DNA from: CAYMGQ01 sp964390055
GTDB taxonomy: Bacteria; Bacillota; Clostridia; Peptostreptococcales; Natronincolaceae
Reading direction: 5' to 3'
DNA: 64,000 nucleotides
NCBI GenBank assembly: GCA_964390055.1
Contig: CAYMGQ010000004.1
Location: 78,956 to 142,955 of the forward strand
The notes beneath the pieces are model-generated. The model saw only the letters and a program-made list of their open reading frames with translations, did no database searches and had not been told where the DNA came from. Positions 50,985 through 60,635 of this stretch are shown piece by piece; position 1 is the stretch's first letter; each line of letters begins with the position of its first letter. A program made the translations under genes and the position numbers.

Positions 50985-53978
50985 TTATTTTACAAGTTCC
51001 TTCCCGTCATGTGGATGCTGCCAAGTATCAAAATATTTGTTTAAATATAATATTTCCTCCCGTAAATCAGCAGGAATTGTAGAAAATCCATCAACAGGTT
51101 TTCCTATATAATAGCCCTGAAGAAAATCCACCCCTAGTTTGATAACCATCTCTAAATCCTGGGTATTCTCTATACCCTCAGCTACCAGCTTAATACCCTT
51201 AGTTTTACTGAAAATCTTAAGATTATTTACCAGTATCTGCTTATCTAGATCCCAGTGTATTCCCTGGATTAGTTCCATATCTATTTTTATAATATTAGGT
51301 TGTAAAGATATAATCCGGACTTCATTAGAGTAGCCCTTGCCAAAGTCATCTATGGCCAGTTTCATACCCTGAGACCTTATAAAGTCTATTTTCTCATCCA
51401 GCTGTTTGGGTGAATCTCCTTCCTTTTCTGTAATCTCTATAATAATATTTTTAAATAGATGGCCATATTTATTGGCCAATACTTTTTGTTCCTTTTTGCT
51501 TATCAGCTGACTTGGGATACTATTAATAAATATCTTACCATCACCTAAAGCCTGCATATTATCATCCATAGTTGACATAGCCTTACGAAAAACCAAGTGT
51601 TCCAATAGACCTAATTTTGATTGGGTTTCAGCAACAGTTATTATTTCTAGGGGACTTTTAAAATCCTCTAAAAGAGACCGCATCAAAGCCTCAAATCCGA
51701 AGACCTGCCCGTTCCTGCTATTTACAATAGGTTGAAAATCAAACCTAATTAATTCCTCATCTAATAATCTATTTATAGCATCACTATTTTCAAATAAATA
51801 AACATTTTTGTCATAGGATTCCCTATCGAATTTGAATAGGGATCCCCTTTCCCTGTGTTTTGCCTCATACATGGCATAATCAGCTAATTTCATTAAGTCC
51901 ATTATATTATCAGCATCCTGCGGGTACCAGGCAAGGCCAGATGAAAATCGAATCCGATGGACAAACCCATCCCTAGTTTCAATAACATGGCCCCTAAAAT
52001 CCAAAAACTTTTCCCTAATTATTGTCTTAATCTCCTTTTTACTATTAAATCCATGGAGAAATATTGCAAATTCATCTCCTGATATCCTTGACACTATACC
52101 ACCATGTTTAGCAAATTCCTGAAACATTTTTCCGGCACCAACTAGTAAATTATCCCCTGCATCATGGCCATAGGTATCATTAATATATTTTAAATTATCT
52201 AAGTCAGAAAAGATTAAGGCCCCAATTTTATCAGGCTGGCTTGCTATAGCTTCACAGGCCTCCCGCCTAAAAGCATCCCTATTAAAAAGTCTAGTCATTG
52301 GGTCATAGTCTAATTCTTTTATTAAGCGCAATTTTTCTTTTATATCCTCCGTTACATCTAGGATAACTCCCAACCTGCCCTCCTCAGTTTTCCTTTCCAA
52401 AATCCGCAACCAATGTTTTGTACCATCCCTAGTATTTTTATAATAAAATGTGTTTTCATATTCATCAGAAGGGCTACTTGTAAGTAGTTGATAACTTTGT
52501 TCCCAAGTATCCCTATCAACTAGGGCCCCCCTATCCAGGCCCAAAATATCGTATGTAAATTCTGTTAAAATTACTGTACCTAAATCCTGATTAATTTCAA
52601 ATCCCCCAATTGGTAATAGGGAAAGTTCCAATATCTTGGATGTAGCCTCCGAAGCTCGGATAACACTCTTATTAAAAAGTTCCACGGCCGACATTAAATC
52701 ATCAATCTCCTGGAGATTTGTTCTATTAAAATTAATTTCTCCATAGGGATTTAAGGATTTCACATAATTAGACAAACCTGAAATTTTTCTCGTAAATCCA
52801 TAACCCATAAGAATCGAAATTATTATACCAATTAAAGTAGTAATTAAAATGCTAGACATTAATATAACTTTCACCCGGCTAGAGCTCCTATGAAGGTCTA
52901 GCTGGGGGACAAAACCAATTATGGACCAGGCAGAATCTATAAAAGGAGAGTTTTTACTATAAATATTAAGCCCCTGTGATAGCGAGTACATTTTTCCTAT
53001 TCCTTCAATATTTGTTTCTAATAATCCTGTTTCTAGCAAATTTAATGGATTCATATCCCCCTGTTTTAAATAAATATGAGGTAGGGGTCCATTGGCAACA
53101 AACCAATCAGGAGATTGATTATCATTGGCCATGGATGTAATGGCATAGAAGCTATTAAAGGGGATTAGGCTGGGGTTAGGCAAATATAATTGTGCTAGAT
53201 AGGTTGTTGAGATCTCAATGCCTAATACCCCATAGGGTTTACCCATCTTATCTATTAAGGGCAGGCTATATGTTACTACCTTTTGGTTATCCCCTAAAAT
53301 ATCCGTGGGTTGTTGCCAAAATCCATATCGTTCAATTTCTGAATCTGGATTTTCAATAGCAGCCCAAATTGGTTTTTCATATAGGTTTTTTATATCCTGC
53401 TTTCCGCCAACAAGTTTAAAATCTAAATCCCAATTAATACTGGTAGCTATATTGTACTCTTGTGCCACAGAAATGGGTCCCATTTCCAATTGATAGGAAG
53501 ATGGACCATTACTGATACTGCTAGCTGCCGTATTTCGTATATAGACCCCTGCGTGGGCAATATCACTATACTTTTGGGTATTGGATCCATTCAGCATAAA
53601 GAATGCTCCAGTAATATTATTTTCTTCAAGCATTTTAATTAGAAGATCTGCCATTTGCAAAGATCCAGACCTATATGCCTCATCCATCCTATATATTTCT
53701 GTGGCCTCCAAAGCATACTCTTGGGCAATATCCTCCATTAGTCCATTGCCTCTTCTGGTGTATTGGGCCATGTTAGATACTAAATCTCCAATTCCCGCAT
53801 TAAACTCTATTACCCTAGATTGGATGGTATTATCAAATACACGAATAGCCTCAGCATCTAATAGGGGATATACCCGAGATATAGAAATAGCGACCACTAG
53901 GGCCAAGCTTTGTAAAATAACTAAAAAAATCATTATCCTAATTATTCGCTTTCTAAGGCTTATCTGTTTTCTAATCAT
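50985..53978 (-). CDS. Membrane-bound GGDEF-EAL protein with extracellular sensor
   Basis: The 997-residue protein has an N-terminal helix, a large extracellular Cache-like region (about 35-370), a second helix ('VILMSSILITTLIGIIISILMGYGF'), a HAMP-like segment, a PAS-like region, a GGDEF domain with 'RISGDEFAIF' near 630, and an EAL domain with 'GFEALMR', 'IIEITE', 'IDDFGKGYS', 'IIKIDMEL' and 'AEGIEN'. The EAL catalytic residues seem complete, and SGDEF can be active, so it could make or hydrolyse c-di-GMP. It is encoded 38 bases after a solute-binding lipoprotein, a likely ligand-sensing partner. Confidence 0.93.
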   Translation of the reverse strand: MIRKQISLRKRIIRIMIFLVILQSLALVVAISISRVYPLLDAEAIRVFDNTIQSRVIEFNAGIGDLVSNMAQYTRRGNGLMEDIAQEYALEATEIYRMDEAYRSGSLQMADLLIKMLEENNITGAFFMLNGSNTQKYSDIAHAGVYIRNTAASSISNGPSSYQLEMGPISVAQEYNIATSINWDLDFKLVGGKQDIKNLYEKPIWAAIENPDSEIERYGFWQQPTDILGDNQKVVTYSLPLIDKMGKPYGVLGIEISTTYLAQLYLPNPSLIPFNSFYAITSMANDNQSPDWFVANGPLPHIYLKQGDMNPLNLLETGLLETNIEGIGKMYSLSQGLNIYSKNSPFIDSAWSIIGFVPQLDLHRSSSRVKVILMSSILITTLIGIIISILMGYGFTRKISGLSNYVKSLNPYGEINFNRTNLQEIDDLMSAVELFNKSVIRASEATSKILELSLLPIGGFEINQDLGTVILTEFTYDILGLDRGALVDRDTWEQSYQLLTSSPSDEYENTFYYKNTRDGTKHWLRILERKTEEGRLGVILDVTEDIKEKLRLIKELDYDPMTRLFNRDAFRREACEAIASQPDKIGALIFSDLDNLKYINDTYGHDAGDNLLVGAGKMFQEFAKHGGIVSRISGDEFAIFLHGFNSKKEIKTIIREKFLDFRGHVIETRDGFVHRIRFSSGLAWYPQDADNIMDLMKLADYAMYEAKHRERGSLFKFDRESYDKNVYLFENSDAINRLLDEELIRFDFQPIVNSRNGQVFGFEALMRSLLEDFKSPLEIITVAETQSKLGLLEHLVFRKAMSTMDDNMQALGDGKIFINSIPSQLISKKEQKVLANKYGHLFKNIIIEITEKEGDSPKQLDEKIDFIRSQGMKLAIDDFGKGYSNEVRIISLQPNIIKIDMELIQGIHWDLDKQILVNNLKIFSKTKGIKLVAEGIENTQDLEMVIKLGVDFLQGYYIGKPVDGFSTIPADLREEILYLNKYFDTWQHPHDGKELVK

Positions 53979-54016
53979 ATATATCTCCTACCGTATATTG
54001 TTTTCAACAATCTCTA

Positions 54017-55489
54017 CTAATTTACCTGAACACTAATCCCAACAGCCTGTAAGTCTTCTATAAGTTCCTTCAACCAATGATCACATATTAGATCCAAGTC
54101 TAGATTGTCCAAAATATCTTCCTCACTATCATATTGCTCTTTTAATCCTACCACTTGTCCCTTAACAGATTGGCCTACATCCATAAGTTTTGCCTGCAAT
54201 ATGGAACGCAGGTCATAGCTTTTGTCAAAGGCTTTTGCCGCATAAGTATTAGAAGATAGGACTTGCTCTAGGACAATTTCATATACTTGGCCAACATTCT
54301 TCTCAACTTGCCTTCCCCTATCTAATTCCTTTATAGCCTCTTTAAATTGATGATCATCAAAGGTTTCTCTTTTAACGGGAATATAGCCAGTTGTTATGGA
54401 AAATTCAATATTTTGTTCTTTACTTGTAAACCATTTCATAAATAAGGCTGCTCCTGCCTCTTTTTGAGGAGTAGACTTTACAACACCCATGCCAGCACCC
54501 TGTTGGATGACATATTCTTGACTACCCTCAAATGCTGGATAGGGTAGGGCTATAAATTCAATGGGTTTTTGCTGGTTGTCCTCTTCAACCCAGGTGGGAA
54601 AATAAGCCGCACTAGAGGAAGAGCCTACATATGCTATTAAATCCCTGGCCTTAATATCATCTGCCCTAAACTTACCAATGGCATCAAAATAGCCAAATCC
54701 AATCCCCTGGACATAAATATCAAATAACTTACGCAAGACCTTCCTATCTATATGGGCCTCCTCCTTATCCCCATCTATAATTTCAACACCTAATTGTCGA
54801 TTTCCAGCTAAAATATAGTTGGCAACAGAATCATATCCAAAAAATGCACAGCCATCCCATAGAGTATCTGGGTTTGCTCCATCAGTCCACTTATAATAGG
54901 AGCGGGCAATATCCAAAATACCCTCCCATGTAGCCAAATCCTCTAATTCATAAGCTGTATCCTTGGCAAATTCCTCCCATGATGTAGCATTTAAATATAA
55001 GAGTTCTGTGCTTTTAACAATGGGTAATAGGAGTAACCTCCCATCCTGAAAAAGTCCATCACTTATAAAATCCTCTACATATTCTCCTCTTTCATCATGA
55101 CTAAAGTAATTATTTAGGTCACATAGTTCTACCAGTTGGTCTAGTTCCTTGGCCTTATCTGGGTAGGTGGAAAATATGTCAGGCATGGGGTGGGAATTTA
55201 TAACTCCCTTGGCCGAATCCGTAATAAGTGCCTCAAGCTCCCTTACACTACCCATACCCACTGGTTCAATTATAACCCCCTGTTCTATTCCCACACTTTG
55301 ATTAAACTCTGCAATTAGCTTCTCTAATGATATTTTATTGTCCCCCACATAATAATGCCACAAGGTTAAAGCGACTGGATTCCCCGGATCCAAGACATCT
55401 GCCCCCTGTCCAGTGGGGCTATTTTGCGAACATCCTGCTAATAAAATTAAAAGAACCATGGCCAGCAGGATGTAAGTTTTTTTCTTCAT
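54017..55489 (-). CDS. Extracellular solute-binding lipoprotein (family 1 type)
   Basis: A lipoprotein signal peptide ends 'LILLAGC', with the lipidated cysteine at residue 20. The mature region opens 'VALTLWHYYVGDNKISLEKLIAEFNQ' and contains 'GAGMGVVKSTPQKEAGAALFMKWFTSKEQNIEF', typical of family 1 (sugar-type) binding proteins of ABC importers. No permease or ATPase gene is present next to it. The next gene in the operon encodes a transmembrane GGDEF-EAL protein, so it may act as an extracellular sensor that controls c-di-GMP rather than in transport. Confidence 0.9.
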   Translation of the reverse strand: MKKKTYILLAMVLLILLAGCSQNSPTGQGADVLDPGNPVALTLWHYYVGDNKISLEKLIAEFNQSVGIEQGVIIEPVGMGSVRELEALITDSAKGVINSHPMPDIFSTYPDKAKELDQLVELCDLNNYFSHDERGEYVEDFISDGLFQDGRLLLLPIVKSTELLYLNATSWEEFAKDTAYELEDLATWEGILDIARSYYKWTDGANPDTLWDGCAFFGYDSVANYILAGNRQLGVEIIDGDKEEAHIDRKVLRKLFDIYVQGIGFGYFDAIGKFRADDIKARDLIAYVGSSSSAAYFPTWVEEDNQQKPIEFIALPYPAFEGSQEYVIQQGAGMGVVKSTPQKEAGAALFMKWFTSKEQNIEFSITTGYIPVKRETFDDHQFKEAIKELDRGRQVEKNVGQVYEIVLEQVLSSNTYAAKAFDKSYDLRSILQAKLMDVGQSVKGQVVGLKEQYDSEEDILDNLDLDLICDHWLKELIEDLQAVGISVQVN

Positions 55490-55572
55490 TTTAACTCACT
55501 CCATACTAATGATTTAATCTCTTTATTATATACCCACGCTGTTACCCACTACTCAACAGGCCCCATTATAAA

Positions 55573-55603
55573 AGGCTATCCCTAGCCTAAAATGAGGATA
55601 GCC
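55573..55603 (-). terminator. Terminator after the phospholipase-D-like gene
   Basis: GGCTATCC (55574-55581) and GGATAGCC (55596-55603) form an 8-bp stem followed by TTTTA on the minus strand. The stop codon of the gene lies in the loop. Confidence 0.75.
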
Positions 55604-57044
55604 CGCTTCCTTCCTGGATCCTATACTGGAGTATTTTTAATAAAGATTTATCTTCATACTCCCCATAATCCAAAGTATAATCAGCATCGGTATTAGTCCA
55701 TATCCTATGGAAATAGGATTTGATATCATTATCAAGGTCTGTACCCCTTAGGGTCTCTATAAAAACATTAGTCTCTAGGTTATAATCGTCTAGATTTCTT
55801 CTAGTTAGATTAGCAGAACCCCCTATTATAATGGATCTATCTGCTTTCTCTATAAGGGTAAGTTTACTATGGAATTGTTCCCCTTTAGTATTATACCATC
55901 TTACTCCAATATTTCCATTAGTTTTTCTAACCATTTCCAAGGCCGCCTGCCTATTGGGTACTCCGTTCTTTTCTATACCAAAGGCATCCTTATTAGCATC
56001 TAAAATTATTCTCACATCCACTCCCCGCTTGCCGGCCTTAATTAATTCCCCTATTATCCCCCTATGTGATAGGTAAAATATAGCCATTGTAATCCTTTCA
56101 CCCTTCTTACTATTGGCTATTTGGCTAATGAGCTTATCCCTTATCTTGCTTTCGGTGATAATAGATACTAGAGAATTACTCTCCTGATTCTGATAATTAA
56201 AGGAGAGATTAAAGGCATCTATATCCTTATAGGCCGATAGTTTTGCCACTGCAAGCTCAGTTTCAATTAAATCCTCGATAATTGGGCCAGTGAGTTTAAA
56301 TCCTATATTTGAATGATTACCACTGGCATCATGGGGATTCATAGAGCTGATAATTGCAGCCTTGTCTGTAATAATGACCTTTCTGTGATTCGCCTTGAAG
56401 TTTAATAATTTTAAATAAGCCCTTAATGTTACCTTGGGGGAATCAGGGCTAAAGGGATTTGGCAACCACCCCCTACCTGCTGTACCCAACCACTTAATTG
56501 CACTTCTCCAAACTCCCGCATATAGTGGGTTGGAATCCCGTAATTTCTCTAAATTTGTAATTACCACATCTATACCATTATCCTTTAACCTGCTAATATA
56601 AGGGCTTTCATAGGCCCCATAAAAATTGTTAATTTCATCTGTTATAAATAGGATCTTTATATGAGGATTGCCCTTCTTCTTATTAATAAGGGCGGAGGTT
56701 AGTTGGTCTGATAAATCTGGATAGCTTAACCCATCAAGCCTCTTATAATCATCATTAAATAAAAACATGTCTATTATAATGAAATCTTCTGCCTCTTTAA
56801 TTAATTGCAACTGTTGGTCAAATATTTGATGGTCCCTAACAGATTTGCCTCCCCTATCATAGGTTAAGTCATATAAAAATTCTACATTAGAATCCTGCAT
56901 TATAGGACTTTCATAGGCTATTTCCTGGGGAGGGAGCCTAACAAAACCATTCAAAATAAATATGGTCAATAAAATTGCAATAATAATGTGTTTTTTGAAT
57001 CTTATACCTTTTTTTCGACCTTTTCCCGCTAATTGTATTTGCAT
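55587..57044 (-). CDS. Phospholipase-D-like (cardiolipin-synthase-related) membrane protein
   Basis: The 485-residue protein has an N-terminal membrane helix (about 18-36) and two PLD half-sites. The first is 'NHRKVIITD' (HxKx4D) with 'SSMNPHDASGNH'; the second is 'FHSKLTLIEK', with glutamate where aspartate is usual, followed by 'IIGGSANLTRRN'. PLD-superfamily enzymes use the two histidines in a phosphatidyl or phosphodiester transfer, as in cardiolipin synthases. It stands alone between terminators. The substrate is not certain. Confidence 0.88.
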   Translation of the reverse strand: MQIQLAGKGRKKGIRFKKHIIIAILLTIFILNGFVRLPPQEIAYESPIMQDSNVEFLYDLTYDRGGKSVRDHQIFDQQLQLIKEAEDFIIIDMFLFNDDYKRLDGLSYPDLSDQLTSALINKKKGNPHIKILFITDEINNFYGAYESPYISRLKDNGIDVVITNLEKLRDSNPLYAGVWRSAIKWLGTAGRGWLPNPFSPDSPKVTLRAYLKLLNFKANHRKVIITDKAAIISSMNPHDASGNHSNIGFKLTGPIIEDLIETELAVAKLSAYKDIDAFNLSFNYQNQESNSLVSIITESKIRDKLISQIANSKKGERITMAIFYLSHRGIIGELIKAGKRGVDVRIILDANKDAFGIEKNGVPNRQAALEMVRKTNGNIGVRWYNTKGEQFHSKLTLIEKADRSIIIGGSANLTRRNLDDYNLETNVFIETLRGTDLDNDIKSYFHRIWTNTDADYTLDYGEYEDKSLLKILQYRIQEGSGLSSF

Positions 57045-57141
57045 ATTCCTGTCCTTTTCTAGCTTTAAATTTGTTTATTTCACTCATTAGCACACATTTT
57101 ATCATAAAAACTGGCCTAAGGGAATTAAAAATCTTAAAAGT

Positions 57142-57164
57142 AAAAACAAGCCCCTAAGGGCTTG
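57142..57164 (-). terminator. Terminator after the HAMP kinase gene
   Basis: CAAGCCC (57147-57153) and GGGCTTG (57158-57164) form a perfect 7-bp stem with a 4-base loop, followed by five Ts on the minus strand. Confidence 0.85.
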
Positions 57165-57189
57165 CCCTAATATTTGAAGGAGGAGTTTA

Positions 57190-58218
57190 CTATCTTGGCA
57201 GTAACACCCTAATATCTGTCCCCTGTCCTAATTTGCTTTCTACACTTATTTTTCCTCTAGACAAGTCTACTATTCTTTTTACTAGGGATAGTCCCAAGCC
57301 ATTTCCCTCTAGGGCATGGGCCTTGTCCCCTTGGTAAAACATTTCAAAAAGGTGCTCCTGCTCTTCATGGCTCATCCCCATACCCTCATCAGATATATCA
57401 ACCCTTATGTTCTCATTGTCATTATAGCAACTTATCCTAATCCTTCCCCCTTCAGGGCTAAATTTAATGGCATTGCCAATTAAATTTAACCAAATATGAG
57501 ACAGCATTTCTTCATTATTGTGGTAATAGACTGCTTGTAGGTCAAGTTGGAAGTTGATAAATTTCTTTTCCCATTCCATCTGCAAGAGAAGTATGCAGTT
57601 GCGAATTTGTTCATCAAGGGAAAAGAGTTTTTTGTCAGTTACAATCTCTTGGTTCTCCAATTTACTTAGTAATAATATATTGGAGGACATATTGGATAGT
57701 CTTTCAGCTTCCCTTATTATTATATCGACATACTCCGCCTGCTTGTCCCTGGTTAAGTCTGGATTTTTAAGTTGTCTAGCAAATCCCCTTATGGACACTA
57801 TGGGAGTCTTAAATTCATGGGAAAAGTTATTTATAAAATCCCTGCGAAATAATTCAGTATTACTTAATTCCTTAGTCATTATGTTAAAGCTCCTGATTAG
57901 TTCCCCTACCTCATGTTTCATCTTAAGTTGATCCACTTTAATATTAAAATTCCCCTTGGTCACCTCTCTTGTTCCATCGATTAGTTGGTTAAGGGGTTTA
58001 AGTAGGTAATTACCTATGGGAAAGGTAAGTATTGTACCTATAATTGTGCTAGTGAGCAAACCCGAAATTAAAAGTAGTATTTTAGTTGAATTTATTTCTA
58101 TAAAAAAATTGTAGCTATCTAGAAACAATAGGATAATGCCCGCCAGAGCACTAGAAGCTATCATAATAATAAGCACAAAAATAACAAGGGCGAAATTTAG
58201 GCTCCTAAGTCTATTCAC
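57190..58218 (-). CDS. Sensor histidine kinase with HAMP domain
   Basis: The 342-residue kinase has two membrane helices (about 12-33 and 42-66) with a very short outside loop, a HAMP domain, a HisKA helix with 'NNFSHEFKTPIVSIRGFA', N-box 'WLNLIGNAIKFSPEGG', 'DEGMGM' and 'GNGLGLSLVKRIVD'. The short loop suggests sensing within or near the membrane. It lies 33 bases after its OmpR-type regulator gene and probably in one operon with a YugP-like peptidase. Confidence 0.95.
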   Translation of the reverse strand: MNRLRSLNFALVIFVLIIMIASSALAGIILLFLDSYNFFIEINSTKILLLISGLLTSTIIGTILTFPIGNYLLKPLNQLIDGTREVTKGNFNIKVDQLKMKHEVGELIRSFNIMTKELSNTELFRRDFINNFSHEFKTPIVSIRGFARQLKNPDLTRDKQAEYVDIIIREAERLSNMSSNILLLSKLENQEIVTDKKLFSLDEQIRNCILLLQMEWEKKFINFQLDLQAVYYHNNEEMLSHIWLNLIGNAIKFSPEGGRIRISCYNDNENIRVDISDEGMGMSHEEQEHLFEMFYQGDKAHALEGNGLGLSLVKRIVDLSRGKISVESKLGQGTDIRVLLPR

Positions 58219-58251
58219 TTTAACCTCACCATCCTATTATCAAATATATAT

Positions 58252-58929
58252 CTAGTAGGCCATCCTTCTAGCCTTATATCCCAACCCTCTTATTGTGACT
58301 ATTTCAATATCCTTATTATCTTTTAATCTTTCTCTTAACCTATTTATATGAACATCCACAGTCCTCTCGTCAGAATCACTATCTAGGCCCCATATTTCAT
58401 CCATTAACTGTCTCCTAGTAAAAATCTTATCCTGATAAGAAAGAAGTTTAAATAAGAGCATAAACTCCTTCTGGGGGATTAGTTGGACCCTATCACCCTG
58501 TTTCAATGAAAGCTCATCATATTTTAATTGGGTATCACCTATGACAATTTTATGGTCACTGGCGATTTTAGATCTTCTTAGAAGGGCGGCTATCCTTAGG
58601 ATCATTTCCTCCTCATCTACTGGTTTTACCATATAGTCATCGGTCCCTAGGATAAAACCCCTCTTCTTGTCTGAGGGTGTCTCCTTTGCGGTTACCATTA
58701 GGATGGGTATGTTGCATTTAGCCTGGCGAAGGGTTTGAGTAAATTCATAGCCATCCATATTGGGCAACATTATATCCAATATTATTAGGTCTATATGATG
58801 TTTATCTAGCATCTCTAAGGCCTCAAGACCATCCTTTGCCAAAATGGGCTTGTAATTATTGTCCACAAGAACAGTCTCCATTAATTTTCTGCTATTGTTA
58901 TCATCCTCTACTACCATAATGTTAAACAC
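58252..58929 (-). CDS. OmpR/PhoB-family response regulator
   Basis: A receiver domain ('IMVVEDDNNSRKL', phospho-acceptor in 'DLIILDIMLPNMDGYE') is joined to a C-terminal winged helix ('FTRRQLMDEIWGLDSDSDERTVDVHINRLRERL...IRGLGYK'). I set the start at GTG 58929, because AAGGAGGG lies just upstream; the longer frame has no ribosome-binding site. It pairs with the kinase downstream. Tandem 11-bp repeats before the YugP-like gene are a candidate binding site. Confidence 0.95.
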   Translation of the reverse strand: MFNIMVVEDDNNSRKLMETVLVDNNYKPILAKDGLEALEMLDKHHIDLIILDIMLPNMDGYEFTQTLRQAKCNIPILMVTAKETPSDKKRGFILGTDDYMVKPVDEEEMILRIAALLRRSKIASDHKIVIGDTQLKYDELSLKQGDRVQLIPQKEFMLLFKLLSYQDKIFTRRQLMDEIWGLDSDSDERTVDVHINRLRERLKDNKDIEIVTIRGLGYKARRMAY

Positions 58930-58986
58930 TAGCTCCCTCCTTCTAAACCACTTACTAGATTCATTGTAACACAATTTTCCTAGCCT

Positions 58987-59670
58987 TTAATTATTGTTTC
59001 TTCTATTACTAATTAATATAAGCCTAATCAATTGTGCTATACCGCTAGCCATAGCAGCAACATATGTTAAGGCCGCAGCTCCCAATACCTTCCTTGCACC
59101 TGTATTTTCATAATCACTAATAAAACCATTACTATCCAGCAGACGCAAGGCCCTACTACTGGCATTAAACTCAACGGGTAGGGTTAGAATTTGAAATAGG
59201 ACAGCTGTACTAAATAATATTATTCCCACATTCATTAGATTACCGAGACTTGGTAGCATAAGTCCCACCATAATAAATAGCCAGGCCGCCGAAGAAGCAA
59301 ATCTAGCAATTGGGAAAACCCTATTTCTAAAAGTAAGTGGTAGATAGCCATTAGCATGTTGAATAGCGTGTCCCACCTCATGGGCGGCCACACTAACCGA
59401 AGCTATGGAATTCCCATAATATACATCTTGGGACAACCTTACAACCTTATTTCTTGGGTCATAGTGGTCTGACAATCTCCCCCTAGTCATTTCTATTGGA
59501 ATATAGGCCAATCCATGCTGGTCTAATAATATCCTGGCCACCTGGAGCCCTGAGTAGCCTTTTTCCGTTGGTATCCTTAGGTATTTGGCCAAATTTGCCT
59601 GCACCTTTCCCTGGGCATAAAGGGTTAAGATAATTGCTGGAATTAAAATAATTATTGTTGAATCAAACAT
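58987..59670 (-). CDS. YugP-like zinc metallopeptidase of the membrane
   Basis: The 227-residue protein has an N-terminal helix, the zinc-protease motif 'VAAHEVGHAIQH' near residue 105, and two or three C-terminal helices with 'LPVEFNASSRALRLLDSNGF', where the third zinc ligand is expected. This matches the Zn_peptidase_2/YugP family. I use ATG 59670 with a GGAGG site, dropping seven residues. It precedes the OmpR-type pair by 58 bases. Quality control of membrane proteins is plausible. Confidence 0.93.
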   Translation of the reverse strand: MFDSTIIILIPAIILTLYAQGKVQANLAKYLRIPTEKGYSGLQVARILLDQHGLAYIPIEMTRGRLSDHYDPRNKVVRLSQDVYYGNSIASVSVAAHEVGHAIQHANGYLPLTFRNRVFPIARFASSAAWLFIMVGLMLPSLGNLMNVGIILFSTAVLFQILTLPVEFNASSRALRLLDSNGFISDYENTGARKVLGAAALTYVAAMASGIAQLIRLILISNRRNNN

Positions 59671-59715
59671 TTTTATACCTCCATTCGTCAATAAAATAAT
59701 CTACGGGACCTAAAT

Positions 59716-59749
59716 ATAATATAGCAGCCCAATATTAACCCAATATTAA
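59716..59749 (-). promoter_or_regulatory. Tandem 11-bp repeats at the YugP operon promoter
   Basis: On the plus strand CCCAATATTAA occurs twice in tandem (59728-59738, 59739-59749). Read on the minus strand, TTAATA-N5-TTAATA lies directly upstream of an extended -10, TGC-TATATT (59723-59718). OmpR/PhoB-type regulators bind direct repeats with this 11-bp period. Confidence 0.7.
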
Positions 59750-59760
59750 CTTTTATACCT

Positions 59761-59789
59761 TTGCTTAATATATTCTTCTTTTATATGAT
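59761..59789 (+). promoter_or_regulatory. Sigma-A promoter of the glycosylase-family gene
   Basis: TTGCTT (59761-59766) and TATGAT (59784-59789) are separated by 17 bases, giving a start near 59796 and a leader of about 70 bases. Confidence 0.6.
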
Positions 59790-59865
59790 ATAAATAATTG
59801 TATAGGAAGCAACTATAGTATTTATACTAAATATTATAAAAAACTAATTGATAGGAGGGAGAAAT

Positions 59866-60459
59866 ATAGCCGTTTTTGAGGATATTAAAAAACAAATCAT
59901 AAATGATACTATGAATATTGACTTTACTAAAAGGAAAATCCACCCCTTGTTTAAGGCATCAAGGGATGCCCGTATAGTAATAGTAGGCCAGGCCCCAGGT
60001 AGGAGGGCGGAGAAAACCCATTTGTTTTGGAATGACCCTAGCGGGGACCGACTACGCCAATGGATGGGGATATCTCGAGAGGATTTTTATAATACAAATG
60101 CCATTGCCCATTTACCCATGGACTTTTATTATCCGGGCAAGGCAAAAACCGGGGATAAACCTCCCCGTAAGGGTTTTGCTGAAAAATGGCACCCCCCTCT
60201 ACTAAAGGAGATGCCCAGGGTTAAAACTATAATCCTTGTTGGTGCCTATGCACAAAAATATTATTTAGCTGACAAAATGAAGGCTAATCTAACAGAAACC
60301 GTCAGAAGTTTTCGTGAATATTTGCCTCTTTACCTACCCCTAGTCCACCCCTTCCCATTAAACCATGGCTGGTTAAAGCGAAATCCTTGGTTTGAAAGGG
60401 AGGTCATCCCTGTTTTAAGGAAGCTGATAGATAAGGGGAGCCTAAGAAATCAGAGATAA
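59866..60459 (+). CDS. Uracil-DNA-glycosylase-family protein
   Basis: The protein of about 197 residues contains 'IVIVGQAPGRRAEKTHLFWNDPSGDRLRQWMGI', the glycine- and proline-rich catalytic-pocket motif of the UDG superfamily, and 'LVHPFPLNHGW', matching the C-terminal DNA-binding loop. Members excise uracil or related bases; some lineages have unknown activity. The frame is open from TTG 59848, but the AGGAGGG at 59853-59859 lies within that extension. The codon at ideal spacing is ATA at 59866, so a rare AUA start is likely. The gene is monocistronic. Confidence 0.85.
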   Translation: MAVFEDIKKQIINDTMNIDFTKRKIHPLFKASRDARIVIVGQAPGRRAEKTHLFWNDPSGDRLRQWMGISREDFYNTNAIAHLPMDFYYPGKAKTGDKPPRKGFAEKWHPPLLKEMPRVKTIILVGAYAQKYYLADKMKANLTETVRSFREYLPLYLPLVHPFPLNHGWLKRNPWFEREVIPVLRKLIDKGSLRNQR

Positions 60460-60635
60460 GGTTTTTTAAATTAAATGACTAATAGCAATTAAAAGGTCGT
60501 AAATACCATTTACTGTTAAAAAACGCTTTATTTTTTGGATTTTTTAATGTATAATGTAAATATTTAGTATTATACTGCAAATTGTGTAGACAGGTATTAT
60601 TGTCAATTGGGGCACATTTAATAGGGGGAGATGGG

